The notes under the pieces are model-generated. The model was not told the DNA's origin. It made no database searches and saw only the letters and a list, made by a program, of their open reading frames with translations. The translations under genes and the position numbers were made by a program. Of a DNA stretch of 64,000 nucleotides, positions 16,926 to 25,100 are shown piece after piece. Every line of letters begins with the position of its first letter. Position 1 is the stretch's first letter. Source of the DNA: Thalassomonas actiniarum (GTDB taxonomy: Bacteria; Pseudomonadota; Gammaproteobacteria; Enterobacterales; Alteromonadaceae); the NCBI RefSeq assembly GCF_000948975.2, contig NZ_CP059736.1, positions 806,001-870,000 of the forward strand. The letters run 5' to 3'.

Positions 16926-18812
16926 TTAGCCATACAAATCAGTGCGCTGTAAAAAAATATCTTCTCTAGCATCAAGTGCTGAAGTATCTTCTTTGGCGAT
17001 AATTTCAGCCTTAGATTTAACGCCCGGTAATATATTATTGATATAAAACTGAGCACTTGCGATCTTACCTTGGTAGAAGGCTTCGTCTTGCGGATCTTTC
17101 AGGTTTTCTAGCTTCTGCGCCGCAATTACCGCACCATCGAGCTGCAACCATGACAAAGTAACTTCCGCCATCATTTCCAGGAATCGGGTGGATACCGAAA
17201 AAATCAGCTCAACTTTACGCTCTTTTACCCAGCGCCCCATCAGGGCATGGGTTTCGATAAAGATCGCCAGTGAAGCTTCCAAGGCATCGGTTTCCGCCAG
17301 CAGCACACCAACACCGCGGTTGCGGGCTATGCTAACTTTTATCTGTTCTTGGTAGATATTCAGCAGTTTTGAAGTCAGTCCCATACCCAGCTTATCTTTC
17401 ATCAGGTCTGCCGACTGGATAAACGAAGTACCTTCCCAAATAGACAATATTTTCACGTCCCGCGCCACCTGCTCTACCGGGTGATCTTTCACGTAACCGT
17501 GGCCGCCGTAGACTTGTATCGCCAGTTCAGCCACCCGCCATGCCTGATCTGAGGTGTAGGCTTTTACTATCGGGGTCAGCAGGCTTACCAGGGATTCGTG
17601 GTGTTTGCTTTGTACCTTATACTCTTCGGTTTTTTCCGGGTGCATCTCCTGCAAAGTTTGCAAATTGGTTACCCAGCTTTGATGGAAGGTCAGTTTGTGG
17701 ATCAGTGCCCGGCAGCCTTCTACTTTAGACTTCATTTCCAGCAGCATACGACGCACGTCTACGTGGGCCATAATTGAGACTTTTTCTGCCTTCGGGTTGA
17801 AGGCTTCTTTAAAGCTGGTGCCCTGTATACGCTCGGCGGCATATTCTGCGGCGTTCATGTAGGCGCGTCCGGCTAAACCTAAGGCGTAGATGCCGGTGGA
17901 GATACGCGCCATGTGCATCATGGTGGATAGCTGGCGCAGGCCGATGTTTTCCCGCTCGCCGAGTAAATAGGCCTTACAGGGACCGTTGTCGCCAAAGCTT
18001 AATTGGGCGGTCGCACAGCCGTGGATGCCCATTTTATCTTCCAGACGTATGCAGCGTACATGGTTGTCGGTCAGGCTGCCGTCATCTTGTTGTTCAAAGC
18101 GGGGCACGACAAAACAGGATAAACCTGTGGTGCCGCTTCGTGCGCCTTCTACCCGGGCCAGCAGCATGTAGACGATGTTGTCGGTTAGGTCGTGCATACC
18201 GCCGGAGATGAATATTTTGCCGCCTTCTATATGGTAACTGCCGTCTTCTTGCGGAATGGCCTTGGTGGTTATCGCACCTACGTCACTGCCTGCCTGCGGT
18301 TCAGTCATGCATAAACAGGCGCCCCATTCGTTGGTGGCAAGTTTTGGGCTGAAACGCTGTTTTACCTCTTCCGTGGCAAACCTTTCGATCAGGTGCATGG
18401 CCGGGCTGCAAAAGCCCGGGTACACCATAAACGAGGCATCGGCACCCTGGAATATTTCGTAAACCATTTGCGCCACCATATAGGGGGAGCCCAGGCCGTC
18501 GTATTTCGGCGGCGAGCTTAACCGGCCCCATTGGGCATCAACGTATTTTTGCCAGATCTCCGGGTATTTCGACGGCAATTGTACCGTACCGTCTTCAAGT
18601 AATTTACAGCCTTCGCGATCGGCTCTTTGGTAGTTGGCGCCCAGCTCGTTATAGGCAAAGTCGCGGGCATGAAATAACAGCTGCTGGATAAAGTCTTTGC
18701 TGTATTCGGCATTTATCGACGGGTCAAGCAGGGTGTTTTCAATGTCGAATTGCTCCCACAACAGGAAGTTCAGGTCTCGCAGATCAACACGGTAGTTATT
18801 GTTAAAATCCAT
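16926..18812 (-). CDS. Acyl-CoA dehydrogenase, DmdC-like (long form)
   Basis: Flavoprotein of 628 residues that oxidises an acyl-CoA to the 2-enoyl-CoA. The extended N-terminus and C-terminal helical domain match the roughly 600-residue class that includes 3-methylmercaptopropionyl-CoA dehydrogenase DmdC. Visible motifs are CLCMTEPQAGSDVGAI (FAD/substrate site), GGKIFISGG, and RDVKILSIWEGTSFIQ with the catalytic-base position E460. AAAGAGA precedes the ATG. It is the last gene of the long minus-strand array, 51 bases after the outer-membrane protein gene. It may process the cluster's acyl substrate or may only share the transcript. The substrate cannot be read from sequence, so DmdC proper is not claimed. 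Confidence 0.87.
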   Translation of the reverse strand: MDFNNNYRVDLRDLNFLLWEQFDIENTLLDPSINAEYSKDFIQQLLFHARDFAYNELGANYQRADREGCKLLEDGTVQLPSKYPEIWQKYVDAQWGRLSSPPKYDGLGSPYMVAQMVYEIFQGADASFMVYPGFCSPAMHLIERFATEEVKQRFSPKLATNEWGACLCMTEPQAGSDVGAITTKAIPQEDGSYHIEGGKIFISGGMHDLTDNIVYMLLARVEGARSGTTGLSCFVVPRFEQQDDGSLTDNHVRCIRLEDKMGIHGCATAQLSFGDNGPCKAYLLGERENIGLRQLSTMMHMARISTGIYALGLAGRAYMNAAEYAAERIQGTSFKEAFNPKAEKVSIMAHVDVRRMLLEMKSKVEGCRALIHKLTFHQSWVTNLQTLQEMHPEKTEEYKVQSKHHESLVSLLTPIVKAYTSDQAWRVAELAIQVYGGHGYVKDHPVEQVARDVKILSIWEGTSFIQSADLMKDKLGMGLTSKLLNIYQEQIKVSIARNRGVGVLLAETDALEASLAIFIETHALMGRWVKERKVELIFSVSTRFLEMMAEVTLSWLQLDGAVIAAQKLENLKDPQDEAFYQGKIASAQFYINNILPGVKSKAEIIAKEDTSALDAREDIFLQRTDLYG

Positions 18813-18863
18813 CTTTTATCTCTTTCTTTAATTTTTATTATTTTGGCTTACCGCCGGAGCTGC

Positions 18864-20198
18864 TTAAAACAACCAGCTGGCGGTCAAACGGATATTGTTT
18901 TTGCTGGGATTGAGGCCGTATTCACATAGCTCGCAGCCGTTAAATACTTGCCATTGCAGCCGCGCCGACAGGTTATCGGTGAATGATTTAAGCAGTTCAA
19001 AGCGGTGCAGCTGGCTGTCATCGTCCAGGCTTATTTGTGAGCTCAGGCGTAATTGCCACAGGTTGTCGCTTTCTGCCGACATAAACATCACAGAGAGATA
19101 ACGCTCACGCAGCCAGCCCTGGCCCATAAAAGCCAAACCGGCAAAGGCATTGTTGTAGTCGGTTGCCGGATCGCTCGACTGGTTTTGCCTGATGCGCTCG
19201 GCAGCGGCTTTGGCGTCAGTGGTCAGGTTTTTCCATTCTTTTTTTCCGGCGCCGTGTCCGTTGTAAAAGTACTCACCGGTCAGCGACCATCCCGAGTCTG
19301 CGGTATAGGTAGAGCCGACCACAAAACGCTGGTAGTTGGACTTATCTTTTGTTTGCCAGCTATTTACCTGCAAGGGTTCTATTTGCCGGTAACTATGGCG
19401 GGTCCACTCGGCCCTGAAGGTAACAGCGTCGCTCAGCAGGCTGGAGTAGGTAGCGCCGAACGACAGATCTTGGCCGTCTATCTTGTGTAATAGCAGGGAG
19501 AAGGCGTCGTCTTGCTGATAACCCAGGCGCAATACCGCCTCGGTGTCGGCATCAAGGTAGCGGCTATCGCTTGCCACCAGGTAACCGGCATATGACCAGG
19601 GACCGGAAAAATACTGACCGGACACCATGTCCCAGCCTTTGCTTTGCAGCGCATTGTCCTGATCGATATAGGGCAGGGTGCGTTGGGGTTGCAACATGTT
19701 GGCTATGTCATAGCTGTAGCCGCTGCTCCACTGGGGTTTGCTGCGGCCCAGTTCTATCACCAGATCGCGGTTGTTGCTTTGCCACTGTACCAGGCCTTCA
19801 AGCAGGTGGCTGTCGCTGCTGTCCTGATTGTTGCCGGAGATGTTTTCCTGAAGATAGCGCTGATAGACTCTGGCGCGGGTTTTCCACTGGTTGTGCCACT
19901 GACTTTCCAGTGTAGCATCCAGCGATACCAGGGTAAGGGCATCGGCAAATTTCACTTCACCCGGGTTAAAGGGGTGACTGATGCGCAGCTGGTTATCCTG
20001 GTAATAACTTTTCAGGGCTATTCGGCTTTGGTGGTTGCTGCTTTCTGCCGCCGGCTCAGTGACAAAGGGATCGGTTTCAAACGGATCTGAGGCGAAAGGA
20101 TCGTCAGCAAAGGGATCTTGCCCCGGGCCATTATCCGAAAAGCCAGAGGATAACGGGCTAAAGAGCAGCGGCAGCAGCGGCCAGAGTTTTAACGTCAT
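18864..20198 (-). CDS. Predicted beta-barrel outer-membrane protein of the export module
   Basis: 444 residues with an N-terminal hydrophobic signal (MTLKLWPLLPLLFSPLSSGF) and a striking Asp/Pro-Phe repeat just after it (DPFADDPFASDPFETDPF). The remainder alternates aromatic and polar residues, and it ends in TASWLF, the terminal Phe typical of barrels inserted by the Bam machinery. The C-terminal part contains two close cysteines (CELC). It starts 8 bases after the LolA-like gene. Beta-barrel proteins of this size often sit with LolA-like and FtsX-type genes in putative lipid or lipophilic-product export sets. Role inferred from context. Confidence 0.72.
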   Translation of the reverse strand: MTLKLWPLLPLLFSPLSSGFSDNGPGQDPFADDPFASDPFETDPFVTEPAAESSNHQSRIALKSYYQDNQLRISHPFNPGEVKFADALTLVSLDATLESQWHNQWKTRARVYQRYLQENISGNNQDSSDSHLLEGLVQWQSNNRDLVIELGRSKPQWSSGYSYDIANMLQPQRTLPYIDQDNALQSKGWDMVSGQYFSGPWSYAGYLVASDSRYLDADTEAVLRLGYQQDDAFSLLLHKIDGQDLSFGATYSSLLSDAVTFRAEWTRHSYRQIEPLQVNSWQTKDKSNYQRFVVGSTYTADSGWSLTGEYFYNGHGAGKKEWKNLTTDAKAAAERIRQNQSSDPATDYNNAFAGLAFMGQGWLRERYLSVMFMSAESDNLWQLRLSSQISLDDDSQLHRFELLKSFTDNLSARLQWQVFNGCELCEYGLNPSKNNIRLTASWLF

Positions 20199-20206
20199 CT
20201 TTAATG

Positions 20207-21139
20207 CTACCTCGTCAGGGCGTCTTTGTGGAAAATGGCGCTGTCGAGATCTTGTTTCTGATAGTTGTCAAACATCATCCAGGTGTAACTGCCTGCCACT
20301 ATCGGATCTACCAGCTTCATGCGGTGCAGTTTCAAATCACCGTCAAATTCTTTAAATTTGGTGTAATAGGCCTGCTTGGCCAACTTACCGGAGCGGGCAT
20401 AAAAATCGCTACGCAGCGGCAAGTTGTTTTCGCTGTCGAGGTAGAACATCACTTGCTTGTAAGTGGTTTTGTCGTGTTTGGCGTTAAGCTCAAGTTTGAT
20501 CACCTGCTTGTCGTTTAGCATTTCAGTGCCTTGATAGCTGGCGGTGTAATCTTCTGAGAAGTTAGTGCCGGTAACATCACCGTTGCTCGCTTCCCCTAGT
20601 AAACGCTGGGCCGGGGAAATGCGCAAGACATTGCGGGTGCCGGGGAAACGGATCCACATGTTTTGCGCCTGCTTTAAAATTTTGCGGCCTTTAGAGCGGG
20701 CCGGGGCGGTGAACTCCACCAGGGAAGCATCGCTCAGTACTTTAACCGCCAGTTTGTTACGGTGCTTTTGTTCATTATCCTTAAAGCTGATGTTTGATAA
20801 GTCGAAGGTAAAGCTTTGATCCTGGTAACCTCGCAGGCTGTCGATAAATTCCAGCAACTGCTGAGCATCAGGCTCGGCACTTAACTGTGGATTTAGCTGG
20901 CTATCAGTTTTAGCAACCTCAGTTTGCTCAGGCACAGGCCCGACTGCTTCATTGATTGAACCATTGTTTATAGCCGGTTCAGTTATTTTTTCTTCACTTA
21001 TAACCGGATTGTTTACCAGCTGTTGTGCTACAGCATCGGTAATTTGTCCATTGACTGTAGTCGAGGTTGCCTCGGCGCACAGGGCGGGGTTGATAAAAAC
21101 CAGCCCAATCGGCAACAAGATTGTGGTTAATTTATTCAT
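20207..21139 (-). CDS. LolA-like outer-membrane lipoprotein-sorting family protein
   Basis: 310 residues with a signal peptide (MNKLTTILLPIGLVFINPALC) followed by a Pro/Gln/Glu-rich linker to about residue 95. A LolA_like domain follows, with the features QNMWIRFPGTRNVLRISPAQRL, SYQGTEML, and MFYLDSENNLPLRSDFYARSGKL. This family is a periplasmic carrier with a hydrophobic cup. AAGGAG precedes the ATG. It lies between a LolC/E-like permease and a barrel protein, so it probably carries a lipophilic molecule across the periplasm. The unusually long linker may let it reach from one membrane to the other. Confidence 0.83.
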   Translation of the reverse strand: MNKLTTILLPIGLVFINPALCAEATSTTVNGQITDAVAQQLVNNPVISEEKITEPAINNGSINEAVGPVPEQTEVAKTDSQLNPQLSAEPDAQQLLEFIDSLRGYQDQSFTFDLSNISFKDNEQKHRNKLAVKVLSDASLVEFTAPARSKGRKILKQAQNMWIRFPGTRNVLRISPAQRLLGEASNGDVTGTNFSEDYTASYQGTEMLNDKQVIKLELNAKHDKTTYKQVMFYLDSENNLPLRSDFYARSGKLAKQAYYTKFKEFDGDLKLHRMKLVDPIVAGSYTWMMFDNYQKQDLDSAIFHKDALTR

Positions 21140-21162
21140 TTGAACTCCTTCATTTCAGGCCA

Positions 21163-22389
21163 TCAGGCAAATCTCAGGGCCTGGATGATCACCATGCGCG
21201 AAGCTTTTACCGCCGGATAAATACTGGATATCACGGCAATCAGCAAGCCGAACAGGCCGTTTTTCCACAGCAGGTCTGCGTCGGTGAAAATGCGGATAGG
21301 GTAGGTTTGCGAGCTGCCCGGCGGGGTCGGCATCATAACGCCTGCGCCGGTAATACCCTGCGCCAGCAAGACGGCAAAAACCACCCCGAGCACGCTGCCT
21401 ATTAACCCCAAAATAAAAGCTTCGCTGATAAAGAGCTTCATCACTTCACCGCGGGTGCCGCCGATGGCGCGTATGGTGCCGATTTCCGGGGTACGTTCCA
21501 TCACCGCCATCACCATGGTATTGACTATGCCAAGCAGGACTATGGCCAACACTATCAGCTGCACGATCGAGAATATACCGTCAAACAGGTTCACCACTTC
21601 ATGATAATAATCGGCTAAATCACTCCAGCTGCGCAGCTCCAGTGCCAGCCCCTGCTCTTTAAAGGCCCGATTTAATTCTGCCATTACCGCATCGGTATCC
21701 TGAGTATCTTTAAGCAGCAGCACCAAACGGGTAACCCCCTGGGTATACATCAGCTCCTGGGCGTGTTTAAGATTAATGCGCATAAAGCGGTTATCCACTT
21801 CACGGGTGCCGGTAGATATAGCGCCGGTGGCGGTGATATCGCGGGCATCAAAACTGCCGTCAGCTGTGGTTGCCATCAGGGTCAACGATGCGCCAATTTC
21901 CAGGTTCAGGGATTTAAACAAACCATCGCCGATCAAGGCGCCGTCAGTGTCTTCCTCAAACAGGTCTTCACCCGCGGTTAATTTTACCGCCGAGCTTAGC
22001 AGCGCCTCTTTTTCCGGGTCTATACCTTCAACCACAACCGCCAGCGACTTGCTGCCGTCGGTTAACAAGCCGGTAAGGTTTAATCTTGGCGTCACCAGCT
22101 CTACCTGTTCCAGGGCTTCAATTTGCGTGGTTACCTGCTTGAGTACCTTGGCATCTATCAGGTATTTCTCCGGCTCCTGGCTGCCGAATTGGTTAAAACC
22201 TTGTTGGTAAATCTGGATATGGCCAAGCTGTGAGCGGATAACTCCTTCGCGCATACCTTCATACATGGAAGCAAAAAAGCCGCCCATTAAAATCAGGCTG
22301 ATCACGCCAAACTGGATCGCCAGCAAGGTGATAAAGCTGCGCCTGCCGTTGCGCAGTACGTTTAATAACGCCAGTTTTAATCGCAACAT
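21163..22389 (-). CDS. FtsX/LolC-E/MacB-type ABC transporter permease
   Basis: 408 residues. One N-terminal membrane helix (RSFITLLAIQFGVISLILMGG) is followed by a large periplasmic domain (about 45-270), then three C-terminal helices including IVQLIVLAIVLLGIVNTMVMAV and the conserved ERTPEIGTIRAIGGTRGEV coupling motif. This topology belongs to mechanotransmission transporters such as LolCE and MacB, which drive periplasmic steps and do not pump across the inner membrane. The ATPase is two genes upstream in the operon, with a lipoprotein between. It likely works with the LolA-like protein encoded next. Confidence 0.9.
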   Translation of the reverse strand: MLRLKLALLNVLRNGRRSFITLLAIQFGVISLILMGGFFASMYEGMREGVIRSQLGHIQIYQQGFNQFGSQEPEKYLIDAKVLKQVTTQIEALEQVELVTPRLNLTGLLTDGSKSLAVVVEGIDPEKEALLSSAVKLTAGEDLFEEDTDGALIGDGLFKSLNLEIGASLTLMATTADGSFDARDITATGAISTGTREVDNRFMRINLKHAQELMYTQGVTRLVLLLKDTQDTDAVMAELNRAFKEQGLALELRSWSDLADYYHEVVNLFDGIFSIVQLIVLAIVLLGIVNTMVMAVMERTPEIGTIRAIGGTRGEVMKLFISEAFILGLIGSVLGVVFAVLLAQGITGAGVMMPTPPGSSQTYPIRIFTDADLLWKNGLFGLLIAVISSIYPAVKASRMVIIQALRFA

Positions 22390-22392
22390 GCT

Positions 22393-23205
22393 TTAACCCT
22401 GCTCTTGCTTTAACGTTGCCGCCCGCGCTGACCAGGGCGCTATGTTTTTGCCCACCAGCGACGTCAGCTGTTTGATGCCGCGATCCTGTTGCTGGTTTTT
22501 AATCAGGGCCATGGCGTAGTAATAGTCGATCATCGCAGCAAACTTTTTATTCGCCTGTTCGTTAGCCTGATCTGTACTTTTTTTGCCTGGAAAGGCAGTA
22601 CTGGCATGTTTGATCAGCTTAAAGTCGGCCACCGCCTGTCGGGCTTTCCCCAAAAAGGCCGGCATTTCGGCATAGGTGATGCCCCGGTATAAGCGCACTC
22701 CCAGGTGGTTGGGGGCACTTTTTACCGCGCGATCAAGATAGCGGCTGCCTTTTTTCGACAGCAAATTGGTTTTGCCGAGATTGTCGAGGAAAAATACCGT
22801 TTGCAAGCTGATGGCGCTGCCGTATAACGCGGTCAGTTCATGATCATCCGGGCGGGTTTGGCGCATGTCGGCGATCTCTGCAATCAGCTGCTCTAAAGTT
22901 TCCAGCTGACGCTGAGGATTATCGGCAAAATAAGTATAGCGGACAAATAAGGCCAGGCGGCGATCATCGACAGAGCTGTCGCCATTGATGTTGAGGGATT
23001 CCAATAACGCCCGGCGCTCACCGTTGGTAGTCGGCACTTGTGTTGGCTGCTGTGAGTCAGATAAAACCTGCTCGCTGGCATGATTGGCTTTATTTATTTT
23101 CGTGGCTGTTGCCGCTTGGCTTTCGCTTATTTCTTGTGTCTGCTCTGCTTGTTCCGAGCAGCCGCCAAGGGCAGTTGCCAGTAATAAGAAACCAATATTT
23201 TTCAT
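22393..23205 (-). CDS. Predicted lipoprotein of the ABC export module, TPR-like
   Basis: About 270 residues with a lipoprotein signal, MKNIGFLLLATALGGC, so it should be acylated on the cysteine at position 16. The rest is helical, with Ala/Leu patterns and pairs such as AVKSAPNHLGVRLYRGITYAEM that suggest tetratricopeptide-like repeats. An in-frame TTG at 23220 has a better-spaced GGAGAG, and that start would overlap the ATPase stop by 8 bases; the ATG at 23205 gives the more classical signal. Between the ATPase and permease genes, it is probably an accessory scaffold. Confidence 0.72.
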   Translation of the reverse strand: MKNIGFLLLATALGGCSEQAEQTQEISESQAATATKINKANHASEQVLSDSQQPTQVPTTNGERRALLESLNINGDSSVDDRRLALFVRYTYFADNPQRQLETLEQLIAEIADMRQTRPDDHELTALYGSAISLQTVFFLDNLGKTNLLSKKGSRYLDRAVKSAPNHLGVRLYRGITYAEMPAFLGKARQAVADFKLIKHASTAFPGKKSTDQANEQANKKFAAMIDYYYAMALIKNQQQDRGIKQLTSLVGKNIAPWSARAATLKQEQG

Positions 23206-23212
23206 TAGATTG

Positions 23213-23941
23213 TTAGCCAAGTTTCTCTCCCGGGGAATTCTCCACCAGTGTTAAGTTGTGCGGTTGCTCGTCTTTGACGATATGGCCGTCTTTTAATTCC
23301 AATACTCTCGACGCCCGGCTTAAGACAAAATCGTGATGGGTGGCAAATAAAAAGGTCACGCCGGTTTCACGGTTCAGGCTGCCGAGCAGATCCATAATTT
23401 GTTTTGACGTTTCCGAGTCCAGGTTGGCGGTGGGTTCGTCCGCCAAAATAATATCCGGGTTGGTCACCAGGGCGCGGGCGATGGCCACCCGTTGCATTTG
23501 TCCGCCCGAAAGCTGGTTGGGGCGGCGATCAACAAAGTCCGCCAGTCCCACCTGGGCCAGTGCCTTGGCAGCGCGCGCTTTGGCTTCGCGGTCGGGCACT
23601 TTTTGCAGTGACAACGGGTATTGTACGTTTTCCAACGCGGTTAACACCGGAATCAGGTTAAATGCCTGAAAAATAAAACCTATGTAGCGGCTACGCAATT
23701 GCGATTTTTGCTTATCCGAAAGCGAGCTTAATGCCTGGCCGTGAATAAACACTTCCCCGGCATCGGGCGCGTCCATGGCGCCGATGAGGTTAAGCAGGGT
23801 ACTTTTACCGCTGCCGCTCACTCCCCGAAGCACGACGAATTCACCTTTTTCCAGAGTCAAGTTCAGCTTGTCCAGGGCGGTAACGCGGGTATTGCCAAGC
23901 TCAAAGGAGCGGGAAATTCCCTGTAGTTCAACGACTGCCAT
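23213..23941 (-). CDS. LolD/MacB-type ABC transporter ATPase
   Basis: 242 residues with Walker A GVSGSGKSTLL, Q-loop FIFQAFNLIP, signature LSGGQMQR, Walker B IILADEPTANLD and the H-loop ATHH. The ADEPTANLD motif and short length are those of ATPases paired with FtsX-type permeases. The ATG at 23941 overlaps the previous gene's TGA by one base, which I prefer to the TTG one codon earlier. It should energise the permease at 21163-22389. Confidence 0.92.
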   Translation of the reverse strand: MAVVELQGISRSFELGNTRVTALDKLNLTLEKGEFVVLRGVSGSGKSTLLNLIGAMDAPDAGEVFIHGQALSSLSDKQKSQLRSRYIGFIFQAFNLIPVLTALENVQYPLSLQKVPDREAKARAAKALAQVGLADFVDRRPNQLSGGQMQRVAIARALVTNPDIILADEPTANLDSETSKQIMDLLGSLNRETGVTFLFATHHDFVLSRASRVLELKDGHIVKDEQPHNLTLVENSPGEKLG

Positions 23942-24663
23942 CAAGAGCCCTCCGTCAGCAGTGCATTGGCCGCCGCCAATTGTTGTAATACCAGCGGCGG
24001 TTGTTCGCTGCCACGGGATAACTCCTGATATAACGCCATATAGCGGTTGGCCTCTTGTTGGTTGTCGCTGCCGCCGGCTTTGGCGTAGGCGATACTCATG
24101 GTCAGGTTAAACTGCAGTTTCAGCTCCAGCGGCGCCATGGCTCCCTGGCGCTGAAAATATTGTTTAAACCAGGCTTCGTCGCTAAAGGCGGTTTCCAGGC
24201 TGCAATTCATTACCGCCGTGGGCGAATAGGTCGCCAGGCGCACCATGCGAATTTCAAAATTCTCCGGCTCCATGGCTACCGCCCGGTCCATATCGCTGCA
24301 GGCAGAGTGCAGCAGATACAGTTTCCTAAGTCCCATCAGGGGATCGAACATGGCCCCCGCCTGTTTGGCCCGGGTGCCGCTCAGCCACGCCAGCGCCGTA
24401 GCATCTTGCCCTGAAGCGGCAGATTCCAGTAATGGCTCGGCATCATTAAGATGATTATGCAGCGAATACAGGGAGCCAAGCTGGGTTTGCAGGGCGATAT
24501 CATCGCCACTTTGTGCCAGCTCAGATTTGAGTTCGGTGATCAGCTCCTGCTCTTGTTGAGAATAAGGCACTGGTTCAAAATCAATCGGCGCCGCGCCCAT
24601 AAACCAGGCGACAACATTGCCGATCAGCAGATTTATCGAAAGTAAAATCAACAGTTTTTTCAT
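23941..24663 (-). CDS. TPR-like membrane-anchored protein of the export module
   Basis: 240 residues from the ATG at 24663 (MKKLLILLSINLLIGNVVAWF), which gives a clean N-terminal membrane anchor or signal. A longer frame reaches 24744 but has an unlikely N-terminus. The body is helical, with QTQLGSLYSLHNHLNDAEPLLESA and AMEPENFEIRMVRLATYSP, patterns of tetratricopeptide-like repeats. Its stop overlaps the ATPase start (TGATG), so it belongs to the transporter set. It is similar in character to the lipoprotein encoded after the ATPase. No enzymatic motif is visible. Confidence 0.65.
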   Translation of the reverse strand: MKKLLILLSINLLIGNVVAWFMGAAPIDFEPVPYSQQEQELITELKSELAQSGDDIALQTQLGSLYSLHNHLNDAEPLLESAASGQDATALAWLSGTRAKQAGAMFDPLMGLRKLYLLHSACSDMDRAVAMEPENFEIRMVRLATYSPTAVMNCSLETAFSDEAWFKQYFQRQGAMAPLELKLQFNLTMSIAYAKAGGSDNQQEANRYMALYQELSRGSEQPPLVLQQLAAANALLTEGS

Positions 24664-24766
24664 AACGTCACTCAAATACGCTGTGTTAGGGTAAAAAAGT
24701 CCCGCCTGAGTTAGCTTGCGCTCATTAGCAGTTATGTGCAGCAAGATAACCAGGCGAAACCAGGGA

Positions 24767-25018
24767 TCAAACTTCTACCGATGACTCCACCAGTTGCTCA
24801 TCCATTTGTGCCAACGTGGTGTGCTCGTCAAATGTCAGGGCATCCGGGTCCATGACGTTAGGGTAAAGCTGCTCAACAATCAGGATCAGCTCGACAATAT
24901 TGAGTGAATCAACCCCGAGTTCCCCCAGGGGCGCTTCAACATCGACATCAGCAGCTTCGATGTTAAGCATTTCTGCGACCTGTTCTTTTAACTCCGGTAA
25001 GGTTTGGCCTAGTTCCAT
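24767..25018 (-). CDS. Acyl carrier protein
   Basis: 83 residues, acidic, with the phosphopantetheine site GVDSLNIVEL at Ser38 and the helical pattern of carrier proteins. GAGGAAAT precedes the ATG. It should carry acyl or aminoacyl intermediates as thioesters for the ligase, decarboxylase, dehydrogenase-like and ketosynthase-like proteins encoded upstream in the same operon. It is the only carrier protein in the cluster, so all tethered steps probably use it. No phosphopantetheinyl transferase is in the window; one must be supplied from elsewhere. Confidence 0.93.
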   Translation of the reverse strand: MELGQTLPELKEQVAEMLNIEAADVDVEAPLGELGVDSLNIVELILIVEQLYPNVMDPDALTFDEHTTLAQMDEQLVESSVEV

Positions 25019-25100
25019 TTTTATTTCCTCGACTTTTATCGTTATGGTTATATTTTTGTTTTACTTTATGTTTTAGTTTCAAGTAACGGTGAAATCAGTT

